Source of the DNA: Burhinus oedicnemus
Taxonomy: Eukaryota; Chordata; Aves; Charadriiformes; Burhinidae
Reading direction: 5' to 3'
DNA: 64,000 nucleotides
Assembly (NCBI GenBank): GCA_008921705.1
Contig: VFFE01007013.1
Span: 1,605,216-1,669,215, forward strand
This document shows positions 24,301 to 34,940 of the stretch, piece after piece (the first letter of the stretch is position 1; every line of letters starts with the position of its first letter). The notes beneath the pieces are model-generated. The model saw only the letters and a list, made by a program, of their open reading frames with translations. It searched no databases and was not told the DNA's origin. The translations under genes were made by a program, and so were the position numbers.

Positions 24301-26088
24301 TTTTAGGGCTTAAACAATTAATTTTAGTGCAAACAAGGCATAAGGGCTGACATGGGACCAGACCTAACACTGCCTGAGTAGCAGTGAGTACCACTAGATG
24401 GGTAAAACCAGGGAAACTGGAACTCTTCAAGGCGACAGTAATGGTCTGTTCATGGTAAAGCAGGGTTTTATTCAGTGTCTCCAAGTTGCATAGGGTGATT
24501 TCCTCAGACAGGGAACAGATTCATGTCATTGTGTATAAAGGGTTAATTTTGTACTCCAGTGCTAACCCCAACTGCTCTGTGCCGTCAGGCTGGGCACACA
24601 GTCAGCGTTCAGCCACAAAATCAGCCCAATTAGTAAAATTACCTCTAATGGCAAGCTCAGCCTTTTTCAAGAACTGCCTATATCGTCGCCCCCTGCTCAT
24701 AATGAAGAATACAAGGGGCCTTCTTCTGAATTACCTGACTCTATTTTATCTGAACACCTTGAAATCACGTGATGGTGCCGTACTGTTCTCCAGAAAAATG
24801 CTGCTTTAAACAGAAATCTCTTTTCCTGTAGAACTATAAAAAATGTATGACTCTGTAAACACGAACTAAAAGGGCTGAATTTATCCTTCCCGTAACTTTG
24901 ATAAAGCTGATGCCATGGTCTGTGTCTGTACGAATGAAATCAGCCTGAACGGCAAGGGAGCTGACTTTATACTAGGTTATTGCAAATGTTTGCAGACACT
25001 CTGCTTTGCTATCAGAAGCACATTGCTGTCGTGCAAATTTTAAGTACCGTGTATCACATAAAACCAGAAATAGGAAGCTCTGTTTTGTTAAATGACTGCA
25101 TATTAAGTGTTTATTATAAACACTCGGTTTTGTGAGGCATTGGGAAACTGCTATCGCTTACATTTTAAGAGCTCACTTGCAGACCAGCAGTCTCTAGGAA
25201 AACACAGAGTTTGAACCTTGATTTTTGCAATGGGGTGGTTTAAATGGTTAGTTTTGGTGAATTTTTGCTGTTCTGAATTTTAAGCAAAGTTATTGTTCTG
25301 CTGCTGTCTCTTCAGGAACGATGCTGCTATTTTTTACTTCCCTGTGAATGGCAAAAACATAAAGCAAGCTGGCATCAAGGAGTGTGCTTTGTAAGAAAGG
25401 AAAGAAGAAAGATAAAACGGCTACATATGGCAGTATGGACAGTTTCCAACTTAATGGAAATAAAAGAGTCCGATTTTTGCAGCATATACTGAGAATTGAA
25501 CTGTATTTTTATGCAAATGCTATAGAAAATGCAGCTCAGCAAAGGCTGTTTTCCTAACGTTGGCTGGAAAGCATTTTGAGCGCCTAAAGACTTACATTTT
25601 CCACGAGAACTTGGTGAGAAAGAATATAAAGAGGTAATAGAGCGTCTAAAAACATTATGCCTACCACAGGGTTTTTTTCAAAACCCAAGTTTCATCTCAA
25701 GAATCAGCTAAGAGGAGGAAATACTACCGAGCCTTTGACAAGCCTAAATAGTGATTACACCTTGTTATTTTGATGGGTTTTTTTTCTTTTCAAATGCAGG
25801 TGAAGAGCAATTTTTTTGTGGAGTAAGACACCAGAAAAATGGTGTATGTCTGCACAGCACGATCCAGCCCTGAGGGCAGCCACCGGAGGTACGTTAGGTG
25901 CAATATAGCTTTGACAGCATGGAGCTTTATATATCAGAGGGGAAAGGCAAAGGAAAGCAGCACAGCACTGGTGCGCAGTGCCAACACATCTCTGTTACTG
26001 AGAGGACCCAGCCTTGTCCAGGTACCTCTGCATTGAATGACATTGTGCCACGTCCACGCTTCGTTGCTGAAAAACTCATCGCATGTGG
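15311..26088. other. Gene-free stretch
   Basis: I could not support any exon. It contains an A run at 20999-21014, a purine run at 21336-21352 and an imperfect alternating tract at 21861-21897. A fragment at about 19838-19860 ('cagtccatctagttcagc') resembles the 'ggtccatctagcccagt' signature of an old CR1-type tail. About 24870-25160 is free of simple repeats and looks like ordinary non-coding DNA. Open frames of 60-145 codons are scattered on both strands without motifs. Confidence 0.4.
21861..21897. repeat. Imperfect tandem repeat of a GTGAGCACAT-type unit
   Basis: About four imperfect copies of a roughly 10-base unit (gtgagcacat, gcgagcacac, atgtgagcac) follow each other. Confidence 0.6.
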
Positions 26089-26339
26089 TGAATCAGATGG
26101 TACCAATATCAGAGGGAGCCCCATAATCTAGAAAAACCTTTGGGATGGGATAATTGGAACACACCTTGGGGTATGAATGAGTGTGGCTCAGAATGAGGAT
26201 GCTCCTTAGAGAAAGAGCTGAAGGACCTGAACCCCTTTACTAGCATGGGTGGGATGGGCTCACTTCCTATGTGTTCTCTTACTGAGAAAATAAATCACGT
26301 GGCGTTAAGCCTGGGAGTCTGTGCAGGGTATCCCAGGGA

Positions 26340-27342
26340 GTATCAAAGACAAATTTCTAGAGTAAGTCTGAAGGAAACAAACTTGCTGTTACAGTGTCCC
26401 AGAAAGGAGAGATAAGGAGGTTTAGGCTATCTGCCTGTCATAGTAACTTCTCAATATATCTGTTTGCCATTAGACTTAATTGTCACTGAAGGAGACAGTC
26501 TCCTGCTGATAGGCAGAAAGTGGCAATATAGAAACATAAACTGGACTGAAGAGCAGCACCCTAGAGACCTGCCAGGGAGGGTGAGCCAACAGGTAAAATA
26601 CAGAGCTGTATTTAGGGCTGACATTTGTATTATAAGCAGCACAACAGGAAGCCTAGAGGGATGGGGTGATTCCATTTCTCAATTTGTGTGGGCAAGGCTG
26701 GTGCCATTTGTGTACCAAAGGGCGGCTGCGGAGGAGAAGTCGGATGGATCGGAGGAGCAGTGGGATAGATTGCAGAGGCAGCGTATAATTTCACCTGCAG
26801 AAGCCAGGGCGGGGGCTGTACCAGCCCTATGTGCTCCCAAACCCCACGACGAGGTAAGGATTAGTGGGAACTACAAAGTCACTGTAAATCTCTGGCTGTG
26901 AACGGATCAATACCCAATTCCTACACTATAAGATTTATTCACAAAAGTTTTGAGAAGGGGGGAATTTGCAGCTCCAGGCTGGTCCGAGGACTTCCAAAAG
27001 GATCTGATGGATAACACACCCAAGGGGCTATTTACAAACATGGCATTAACCCTCAGAGTGGCCAATCCATATGCCACAGGATGGGGAGGTTAAGAGTTGT
27101 TACCTGTTTTTTTGGATAACTTATTAATGAATGGGATGAGCTCAGAGGAACACTTTTAAAAGCTGGAGGAGACCCTTAAAGAGATTGCAAATATCTGTCT
27201 TTGCTATAAACAGAAGTAAGCACATTTTGCTTCACCAGGCTTATTTGGAACATTGCATAGAAGCACTCCACTTATTAAAAGGGAAAACAAAAATGTCTCA
27301 GAATGTACCAATACCACAGAATACTGGTTCTGGTCATGTTAA
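26340..27342 (+). pseudogene. Decayed Ty3/gypsy-type pol segment (retropepsin tail and reverse transcriptase)
   Basis: A single + frame (codon starts as at 26464) carries in order the features of a Ty3/gypsy (Metaviridae) pol. 26431-26523 resembles the end of the retropepsin domain: LPVIV, then LPLDLIVTEGD, then a ...LLIGRKW block equivalent to the family's LLGR-W motif, followed by INW. 26677-26889 resembles the RT N-terminal region: ARLVPF, a short charged helix, IISPAE, then VRISGNYKVTVN at 26854-26889. NTPKGLF lies at 27013-27033. VFLDN at 27106-27120 occupies the place of the catalytic Y/F-x-DD box, with the second Asp changed to Asn. SSEEH and a KLEETLKEI helix follow. In-frame stops lie at 26413, 26899, 26929, 27091, 27157 and 27217. 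I see no frameshift across the aligned part. The retropepsin DTG site is not recognisable, and no LTR, gag, RNase H or integrase was found nearby. The element cannot be active. Identification is by eye; several independent motifs in the right order and one frame make chance unlikely. Confidence 0.7.
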
Positions 27343-30300
27343 GCTGTAATAATTCAAAAGTTGGCTCCAAATATATTAGCTGCAATCAGCTCCATGTCTG
27401 GCTTGTTTAAAAAAAAAAGCTTAGTTCAGAAGAATTAAATTAGATATTTTAACAATCAAGTATCTTGAGCCCTTTGATACACGTTAATCTTCAGCATTAA
27501 CATTAGTACCTCTGCTGGAAGGGCTGGTTCCTGTAATTTCAAATATCTATTAAGAGAAGAGGACAAAACCCCATATCATTATCTTACTGAACATTTTCAA
27601 AACTGACCAGCATTCACTTAAATAATACTGCTCTGCTTCCTTGCTTTCACCACAGAAATCTTTTGTCCATCATTTGTGGATAAATGCTAAAATGACCTGT
27701 TGGGATGAAAATACTGTCCTCATCACCCATCCAAAACTCCTGTTAGAAGCACTGAGGCTGAGAATATGCATTTCTCTGCTATAGCAGACAGACAGCAGAC
27801 ACTGAGTTTTGTTAGATAAGCATTTTACCAAAATATTTTTTAGAATAGACCCTCAAAAATGCTTTCTTGTACTCATTGGGGGAAAAAAAAGAAAAGCAGT
27901 TCAGTGTATATTTTCTGTTCTACAAACTTCTTCTTAACAGTGCTAAAGAAATTGTTCTGAAAACAAGAAATAACTCCATTTTGGTTATTATTATACACTC
28001 TGGACTTTAGGGATGGCCACATTGCATCACTGGTGGCTAGCTTAAGCCAGAGCACTTTTAGCAAATTGACGTTTTCCTTGGTTCTTTGCCAGGGGGAATA
28101 CTAGGGACAATAAAAAAGGCTTACGAAGAGACACAGAGGTGTAAATACGTGAGTAGCACCAAGAGAGTATTAAACTGAAAAGGAGGGAAAAAGCCATTTT
28201 GTGTGCCTGCTGCTTCACCCCAGGGTAGATGCAGGCAGCAGTTTGTGTCCTCGCAGCAGGTCGTGGGACGTGCCAGGGCAGGGCACTCGGGGACGTGCAC
28301 TGTGCCGCCACCTGTTAATTTTGCCCACTGCTTTCACTGCTGGCTGGTGCGTATTGCTGGTGCCGGGAGCGATGCACGGGACAGGAACCTATGCTGTAAA
28401 ACAGCCCAAGCGCTTCAGGAAGCAAAATTTGCTGAAACCAGACCCAGGCGACCCCTGTGCCAAGGGCAGTCCTGGGCTGCCCACCCTGCTGACAGGACCG
28501 GCCAGGCACTTCAGAGGGGAGATGGTGGAAGAGACCTGCTTTGGTGCGCTGCTACAGTTTCCCTGGGCAGAAGCGCAGTCCCCAGGTAACCCTGACATAA
28601 CACGGAACCCTGCTGAAATCAAGCAGACACAAAGTGTCTGGCAATAGAAACTCCCCCGTATGGGTTCCCGCTTCCCCCATGTAATGCCCTAAGTTTCTGG
28701 TTGGGGCAGACAGTACCAGTATGCAGTTGGATGGGATAGGGTAATTTGGGAAAAGGCATGGTAAAACAGATTTTGGTGCCGGTGAATTACTACACAGAGG
28801 TTAAAGGGGATGCGATGAAGAGAAACGCTGATTGATTGTCTAGGGAAAAGCTTAGAGCAGATGTAATATGTTCCTCCAGAAGTTAATAAAAATGGCTTCA
28901 TCTTTACAGATTTTTGTTGTGTCAGAAAATAATAGCCAAGGAAAGGAGAGGATGGAAAGATATGCCAGGTCCCAGAAGGAATGAAGAACAAGAGAAAAAT
29001 CAGATACCGGGTTCCCTCCCTGATGCCCAGCACTGACCACTGTGAATTCAGAGAGCTCCACCAAGGTTAGGCTTGTGATTTATTTTACTGTTGGGGGCAT
29101 CATTTAGGTAACGTACAAGGGAGAAGCATGCTGTATTGACAAGCTGTGCCGATGCTTTAAAGCTTATGGTGCTGCTGATTTCCAGCCTGCTGGGCAAAAA
29201 GCGTCTAAGATTTTGTTCTTCGATTCAATCATGATTACCGCACAGTCGGGGCTGATGGTCTTTCTGTGGCCACTTCCTCACAAGAGTTACTGGTTTTTAA
29301 CTTCTTCATGTATATCAGCCCCCTAACTGTTTGGAAACGGTTTATAGAAATGAATATGAAAGATCACTGCAGCAATCTCAAAAAAACTGGGTAGAAATTA
29401 ATTTAAAAAGTGAATTGTAATGATGTCCTTGAGATTTTTGCAATGGGCAGAATGAATTACTTAAAACTGATAATGTTCCGTCAGAGAGACAGCACCTCGC
29501 TCGCTCAGAAGACAAACACCCACATGCCTTTAAGAGGCAGGTCCCTAAGGGACCACGAGCACCCACCCTTCCCTACAGTGTGACCACTCGCTTGGGCACG
29601 AGCCACAGTTTGGTCCAGGTAAAGGGACGCTACCCAGCTGATGGCCCAAGGGGAACCTGGCAAGATACTGATTTTGTTGGTTTGTTGACCCCCAGGCAAA
29701 GGCAGGAGAGGGTCTGTATTAGGTCCCCTGTGCTCCAGCTGTGGTGCATGAGCTGAAGGCAGAAGGGCAGCCCTGGACAGCCCTTTGCCTCTTTCTTTAA
29801 GGGCTAAGCCTTGCAAGATGTTTATACTCCAGCTGCCTGCTTTTACAGTCTGCCACATTTTTCTCCTATGTGATTCAAAAAGGAAAAAAATTGTAATGCT
29901 CAGCTTGCTCTTCCTAGAGGGATGAAAATTTGCTCCTTTGGAGGCCATTAGTATTGCCAAAGATTACTTATTAAATGCTTATCTCTTATGGACCGTCCCT
30001 GCAAGTCTCAGAGCTGTCTGTACCTTTACCACTGCCAAATCACAAGCTGAAGGGGAAAGAGAGCTTTCCTTGAAGCTCTAGCTCTGGGGTTCATGTGATT
30101 AAGATGGATTCTCATTTTCCATTGAAAAAGTAAGTTTCCAGCTGCTGTGATGGCAAAGAAAAGGTTGAAAGTGTAAGCCTGAAGTATGTAAAGCAAGAGA
30201 AGCAAATACAAAGAATATGAGGGGTTTTTTTCATTTAGTCCTATGTTTTGCACTACTCCTCCTTTCTCCAGGAGGCTGATTCATTCTTTCGAATGGATTG

Positions 30301-33124
30301 TGCTGGCAATACTGTATTTTTTGTTCCCCAAGGGATAACTTCAGAGCTTTTCTTTCAAAACCACTTTGCCCAGTTTAGACATCTCAGAAAAACTAAATGA
30401 GAGGGAATTTGTAAGAAAATTAATGATCTGCTACATAAATTTTTCACAACTTCGTACACGGATGGAGTGGGTTTGTAGAATTACAGGATTGCAGTGACTA
30501 ATAATAGTAATAAAGTGTCTGATTGTATTATGTGGTTAAAGATAGTCATAATACTCTCATTGTCTTTGCCATTTTCCCACTCCTTGCTGTGACATCAGCC
30601 CATCCCAGACCATCACATCCTGCTCATGGCTATGTCTTTGTTGATAAATAATGAGTCATTATACGCTCTGCTCTATGACTCGTACAGCTGTATTGCCCAA
30701 TTTTCCTCTCCCCAGAATGAAATCCCCCTTTGCAAGGATTCAGTATGCCTTTGAAACAGCAAAGTTTATCTGGTGGCAAGTGTGCACTTCAGCAGAAGGA
30801 GGAATGGATGAAGTAAGGTTCTTTCTGGATGTTTGGTACCTGGAGTAGGCTCACCTACTGTAAATAATGTTTTTTTATTAATGACAAAACCCCATCGCCA
30901 CTTTGTACTGATGGCACAATCCACTGCATACTGAAGCCCTGATTTCCATGGATTGTCCCTGCAGGGCGCATTCGATGCAAAGATCCAAAGAGCCCTGCTG
31001 CCACACAGGCATCAAAACTCTGCACGAAATATTTAGATGCTTACATGTAAACAGATACACACCGAAGTTACATGTTTTCTCCAGTAACACCAAACTGATT
31101 TAGTAACACTGAAATCAGAACTTCTTGCTCTCCAGCATGCTGCTACCTACACAGCATACTCAGGAAGCTCTCCTAAAAAAAATGGTTACCAAAATATATT
31201 AAAAAGTGCAAGAAATAATTGTGAAGTTTTCCAAAAAGACAAAAATACTTACGCACCCTTTGCTATGACACTGAGAACATTGAAGAAGTACCGTGCGCAG
31301 CCTGGCACTCTAAATAGCTGATCTGCCTAGTTGGGAGGTAGCTGTTTTCTTTCATTTTAATTTAAAAGTATGATCAAATAAGTGGCATAGCAAACTTCCA
31401 GCTCTGCAGACCTGCTGAACAAATATCAATTTCTTATCAACAGCCACTGTGCAATCAAGTATGCCTACTTTGTACAGATGAGGCGTGGGGAAAACGATCC
31501 AAAGGTGTAAGAGATCCTCGGTGAGGCAGGACATGCAATGTGTTTGGTTTTCCTTCCTTCATTTTAATCAGTTATTTTGCAACTCACCATTGCAAAGTGT
31601 GAGAGATCAGGTGGCCCAGGGAGTGGCAGTGAGCGTTCATGGATAAAGGAGGGACAGCTGAAAACCAGAACAAACCTGTGGTCCCTGGGGCTGCCTTCTG
31701 GATGGATGGATGGCCTTCAGCCCCGGCTCACATCTGTCTCCATTACCTTCTCTTTGCTTTTTCTAGATTGAGGGCCCCAAACCGCAGCCCATCAGCTGCC
31801 AGACATAAGCTGCACATAGGCAGGGATCTGGTGTGGAACAAACCCGTGGCCAAAATCTTGGCTGTAAGTGTTGCCCTGCTCGTGAACTCCCATGGGGCTG
31901 CAGCTGTGTCCCTCAACGGCTTTCCACCCAACTTTCCCCATCTGTAAGCGCAGAGCTGTAATACGTGTCCCACGAGCATGAGATAGGATGGTCAGGTAAT
32001 GCACGGCTGTGCTGCTATCAAGCAATATCTACACATGCAAACTGTTGCATACTGGTGTTCAGGGGTGGTTTATTGATGCCCATCACCTCGCTAGCAGAGC
32101 CGATGTGTCACGTTGAGCGTGACACTCCTTGTGGTCTGGCCTGCAGAGCCTCCTCATGCACGTCTCTTCCCTACTTGACCTAAAGTGATCCAGGAAAGTC
32201 CTGTCTCAAATCTCTCCCAGAAGGATCCTGAATGAAGTGTTCTCACCCCTGCCCATTTGCCATGAGCTGGCCTGGCATGGGTGGCCACAAACCTCCTGCA
32301 GAAATTAAGGTGTTTTGACTGCAACAAACCAACCTATTTCACAGCACAACAACTCTGTTGACTGCTTGTGCACCTGTTGTTTTCTTCCCATATCACAGTC
32401 TCCTCCTTTGGGTTTCTGGGTGGCACCATAAAGCCCGGCTCGTAGCGCACCAGGGATGGCAAACCAACGGAAAGGCATCCCCTATTCCCTAGCCCCATTT
32501 AAGACCCTTTCCTGCACAGAGGAGGGACTGGGTTTGGGCAAACAGAGAAGTGCCCCTGCAGCTGTGCACGGGAGATGAGTCAACTGCCCATTTGCTGCCT
32601 CTCTCTGTTCCTTCTGATACATTTTTGGGTGGAAGGATTGCATATTTGATTTGTTAGATAGGTTTAAAAAAATGTAAATGATAATTATAAAATTCCATGA
32701 GTCTTTTTTTCGATGATAAATTTTATGTAGCTGGCAGTTAAAATAAGTGATTACCCCATAAATACCATTTTAATAGCCTAGTCAACGGTGTAGCCTCTGC
32801 TGTTCTGAGATTTTTATCTCAGAAAAGGGAGGGAAAAATCCTTTCCCGTGGATTTATATTGCTGTAGCGGCTGCTGCTGCTCGTTACTTGCCGAGTAATT
32901 TGAGGGGAACATATTCCTCTAACGCAGGCAGCCACAGATGAGTGAACATGGATGCTGGTGCAGGATGGCCATGCTGTGCCTGCACAGCTGGCTGTGACCT
33001 GGCTGGTGGTGGCCCCGGCCACCACATAGAGTGCTCCAGCTGATGCTTTTGGGGTAACAACCTCATGTTTTCCAAAGCCAGCTGTTCCTGCACATGACCA
33101 CCATCTGCCTCCATCAGCAACAGC
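27343..33124. other. Gene-free stretch
   Basis: No gene is supported. I looked for integrase or LTR pieces that would continue the element ending near 27342 and found none. The overlapping frames at 28201-28647 and 28203-28589 (+) and 29505-29960 (-) show no domains. About 27420-27700 is AT-rich and repeat-free. Confidence 0.4.
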
Positions 33125-33800
33125 AGGGCAGGCCAGGAGCTGAGTTGGATGGATGGACTGTTCGATGGATAAGGAATTGGCTGGATGGCCACATCCAAAG
33201 AGTTGCAGTCAATGCCTCAGTGTCCAAATGGAGATCAGCAACAAGGGATGTCCCTCAGGGGTCTGCATGGGGACTGGTACTATTTAGTATCTTTATTAAT
33301 GCCACGGACAGTGGCACTGCATGCTCCCTCAGCAAGTCGGTGGACGACAGCAACCTGAGTGGTGCAGCTGATTTGCTTGAGGGAAGGAATTCCATCCAGA
33401 GGGACCGTGACAGGCTGGAGGAGTGGGCCCATGTGAACCTCATGCAGTTCAGCGAGGTCAAGGGAGACCTTTTTGACCCCTTTCAATAGATAAAAGGGGC
33501 TTATAAACTAGATGGAGAAAGACTTTTTTACCAAGACCTGTAGTGATGGGACAAGGGGTGACAGTTTTAAACTGATAGAGGGTAGGTTTAGGGTGGACAT
33601 AAGGAAGAAATGCCTTATGATGAGGGTGGTGAGACAGTTGTGGATGCCCCATCCCTGGAGGTGTTCAAGGCGAGGTTGGCTAAGGCTTTGAGCAACCCGG
33701 TCTAGTGGAAGGTGTCCCTGCCCATGGCACGGATTGGATTGGATTGGATTGGACGATCTTCAAAGGTCCCTTCCCACCCAAACCATTCTGCGATGAGGGC
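33125..33800 (+). mobile_element. CR1 LINE, 5'-truncated and internally deleted
   Basis: CR1 is a chicken-repeat non-LTR retrotransposon. The frame at 33094-33489 encodes a reverse-transcriptase stretch from about 33145: WTVRWIRNWLDG, DVPQGS, LFSIFIN, then SVDD in the place of the catalytic FADD box (both Asp kept), LSGAAD, and WAHVNLMQF. At about 33459-33465 the RT jumps directly to the region near the ORF end (GDLFDPFQ, then a TAG stop, then IKGAYK), skipping roughly 150 codons without losing frame. The 3' untranslated part runs through 'gatgccccatccctggaggtg' to the tail 'aggtcccttcccacccaaac' with 'cattctgcga', the avian CR1 3' end. A (GGATT)n run lies just before the tail. Similarity upstream of 33125 is not clear. 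Confidence 0.88.
33731..33753. repeat. (GGATT)n expansion inside the CR1 tail
   Basis: Four GGATT units plus GGA lie at the point where CR1 copies usually read 'ggactagatgatctt'. It is probably a local expansion after insertion. Confidence 0.8.
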
Positions 33801-33879
33801 CTGGGGCGCCCTTGGATTTCAATTAAAAAAAAAATCGTTAAAAACCCCAAACAAACACAAAAAAACCCCAACATTTCCC

Positions 33880-34780
33880 AGCAAGGAGCTGCGGCGGTCG
33901 TCCCCGGGGGCAACTCGCCACGCCGCTGCCGCGGGCCCGGCCAGGCCGCGGCCGCTCCGCAGGCCGGGGGCCGCACTCCCCCTGCCCGGCCTGCCCGCGG
34001 CCGGCGGCCGCCGCCCCTGCGCTGGGGCCCGGCCGGCAGCGGCGCCGCCGGGGCGCTGCGGGCGGGGCGGCGGCAGGGGGCGCTGCGGCCCCGCCGTTGC
34101 GGCGGCGACGGCGGGGCGGGGGGCGGCAGGAGCGTTGATCCTAATTGGAGCCGACGCGCGGCTCCTCCATAATCCTCCGACATCCCCCCGCCGGCTCGTA
34201 ATTCCTGGGCGGGCGCTGCCGCCGGCTCCGCGGGGGAGCCGCCGCCGCCGCCGGGCAGGTGTTGCCGCCGGGCGGATCGCGCTGCGCCGCGCCGCCTCCC
34301 CGCCGCGGGGGGCCTGGCCGCCATGTTGTCCCTTGGCGCGGTCGCGGCCGGCGGCTGTAAGGGCCGCGGTCCCCGGCGGCGTGACGAAGCAGGACGGTGT
34401 GGGGAAGACACCCGCCGCCCCCAGGCGTTAATAATTAAGCGTGAAAAAGTTCCTTTATAGCGTTAATTGGCGCACGTAGGCCAGGTGTTGCGCGTGCGAG
34501 CGTTGGCTTTGCTCTTGTACCGGCGGGAGATGGCGGAGCTGCCAGGCAGAGAGGTCCCGGTCGTCTCCCCCGCCCCCGCCCCCGGCCCTGTTCCCCTCCC
34601 AGCCCCGACGAAGCCCGGCCTCCGCCGCCAGGCCTGCACGTCCCGGCCTTGGCTCCCCGCCTTCTCTTCCCGGCCCCGCCGTTTCCCCCAGAGCGGCGGG
34701 TGGGGAGCGCCTCACCCACCACGGCGCTGCCCTCCCAGGGAGCTGGTCCTTGTCCCCAGCATGGGGCCATGGCACCCAGG
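33880..34780. promoter_or_regulatory. CpG island, likely promoter of an unidentified transcript
   Basis: This is by far the densest GC and CpG stretch in the window, with long runs of gccgccgcc and cggcggcgg across 33890-34420 and a second block at 34520-34740. GCCGCCATGTTG at 34317-34328 matches a YY1 site and reads AACATGGCGGC on the minus strand. AGATGGCGG at 34528-34536 is a similar site on the plus strand. YY1 sites of this type often sit just downstream of start sites in the transcript direction, so a divergent pair is possible. Between them 34430-34465 is AT-rich, including 'cctttatagcg'. I could not identify the gene. Long open frames on both strands follow from the absence of AT-rich stops and are not evidence of coding. 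The CR1 copy ends about 80 bases to the left. Confidence 0.8.
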
Positions 34781-34940
34781 GGCGGCCAGTGGCTGGACTC
34801 GGGCTACCACCTTAAATAAACTGAAGACTGGTCATATCCTGCTCGCTGCCTCGCAGGCCAGTTGTGCTCCTAAGCTGTTAAAAAACTACATATTTCACTG
34901 GAGAGGCTTTGTGGCAGGGTGGTATTTGAGGGAAAAGTAG
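34530..34940 (+). other. Possible first-exon open frame from the CpG island, unproven
   Basis: An ATG at 34530 in a good initiation context (G at -3, G at +4) lies within the plus-strand YY1-like motif and opens a 136-residue frame starting MAELPGREV. It is proline- and arginine-rich up to about residue 85, as translated CpG-island sequence often is, and shows no domain. The last third leaves the island and looks like read-through into non-coding DNA. If real it would be a partial exon whose donor I could not place. On the minus strand an equivalent ATGGCGGCC start at about 34325 begins another motif-free frame. Confidence 0.12.

Noticed and set aside
33680..34411. 243-codon minus-strand frame across the CpG island
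   Set aside because: It is built from Ala/Pro/Arg/Gly codons of CpG-rich sequence, runs on into the CR1 tail, and has an equally long plus-strand shadow at 33712-34431.
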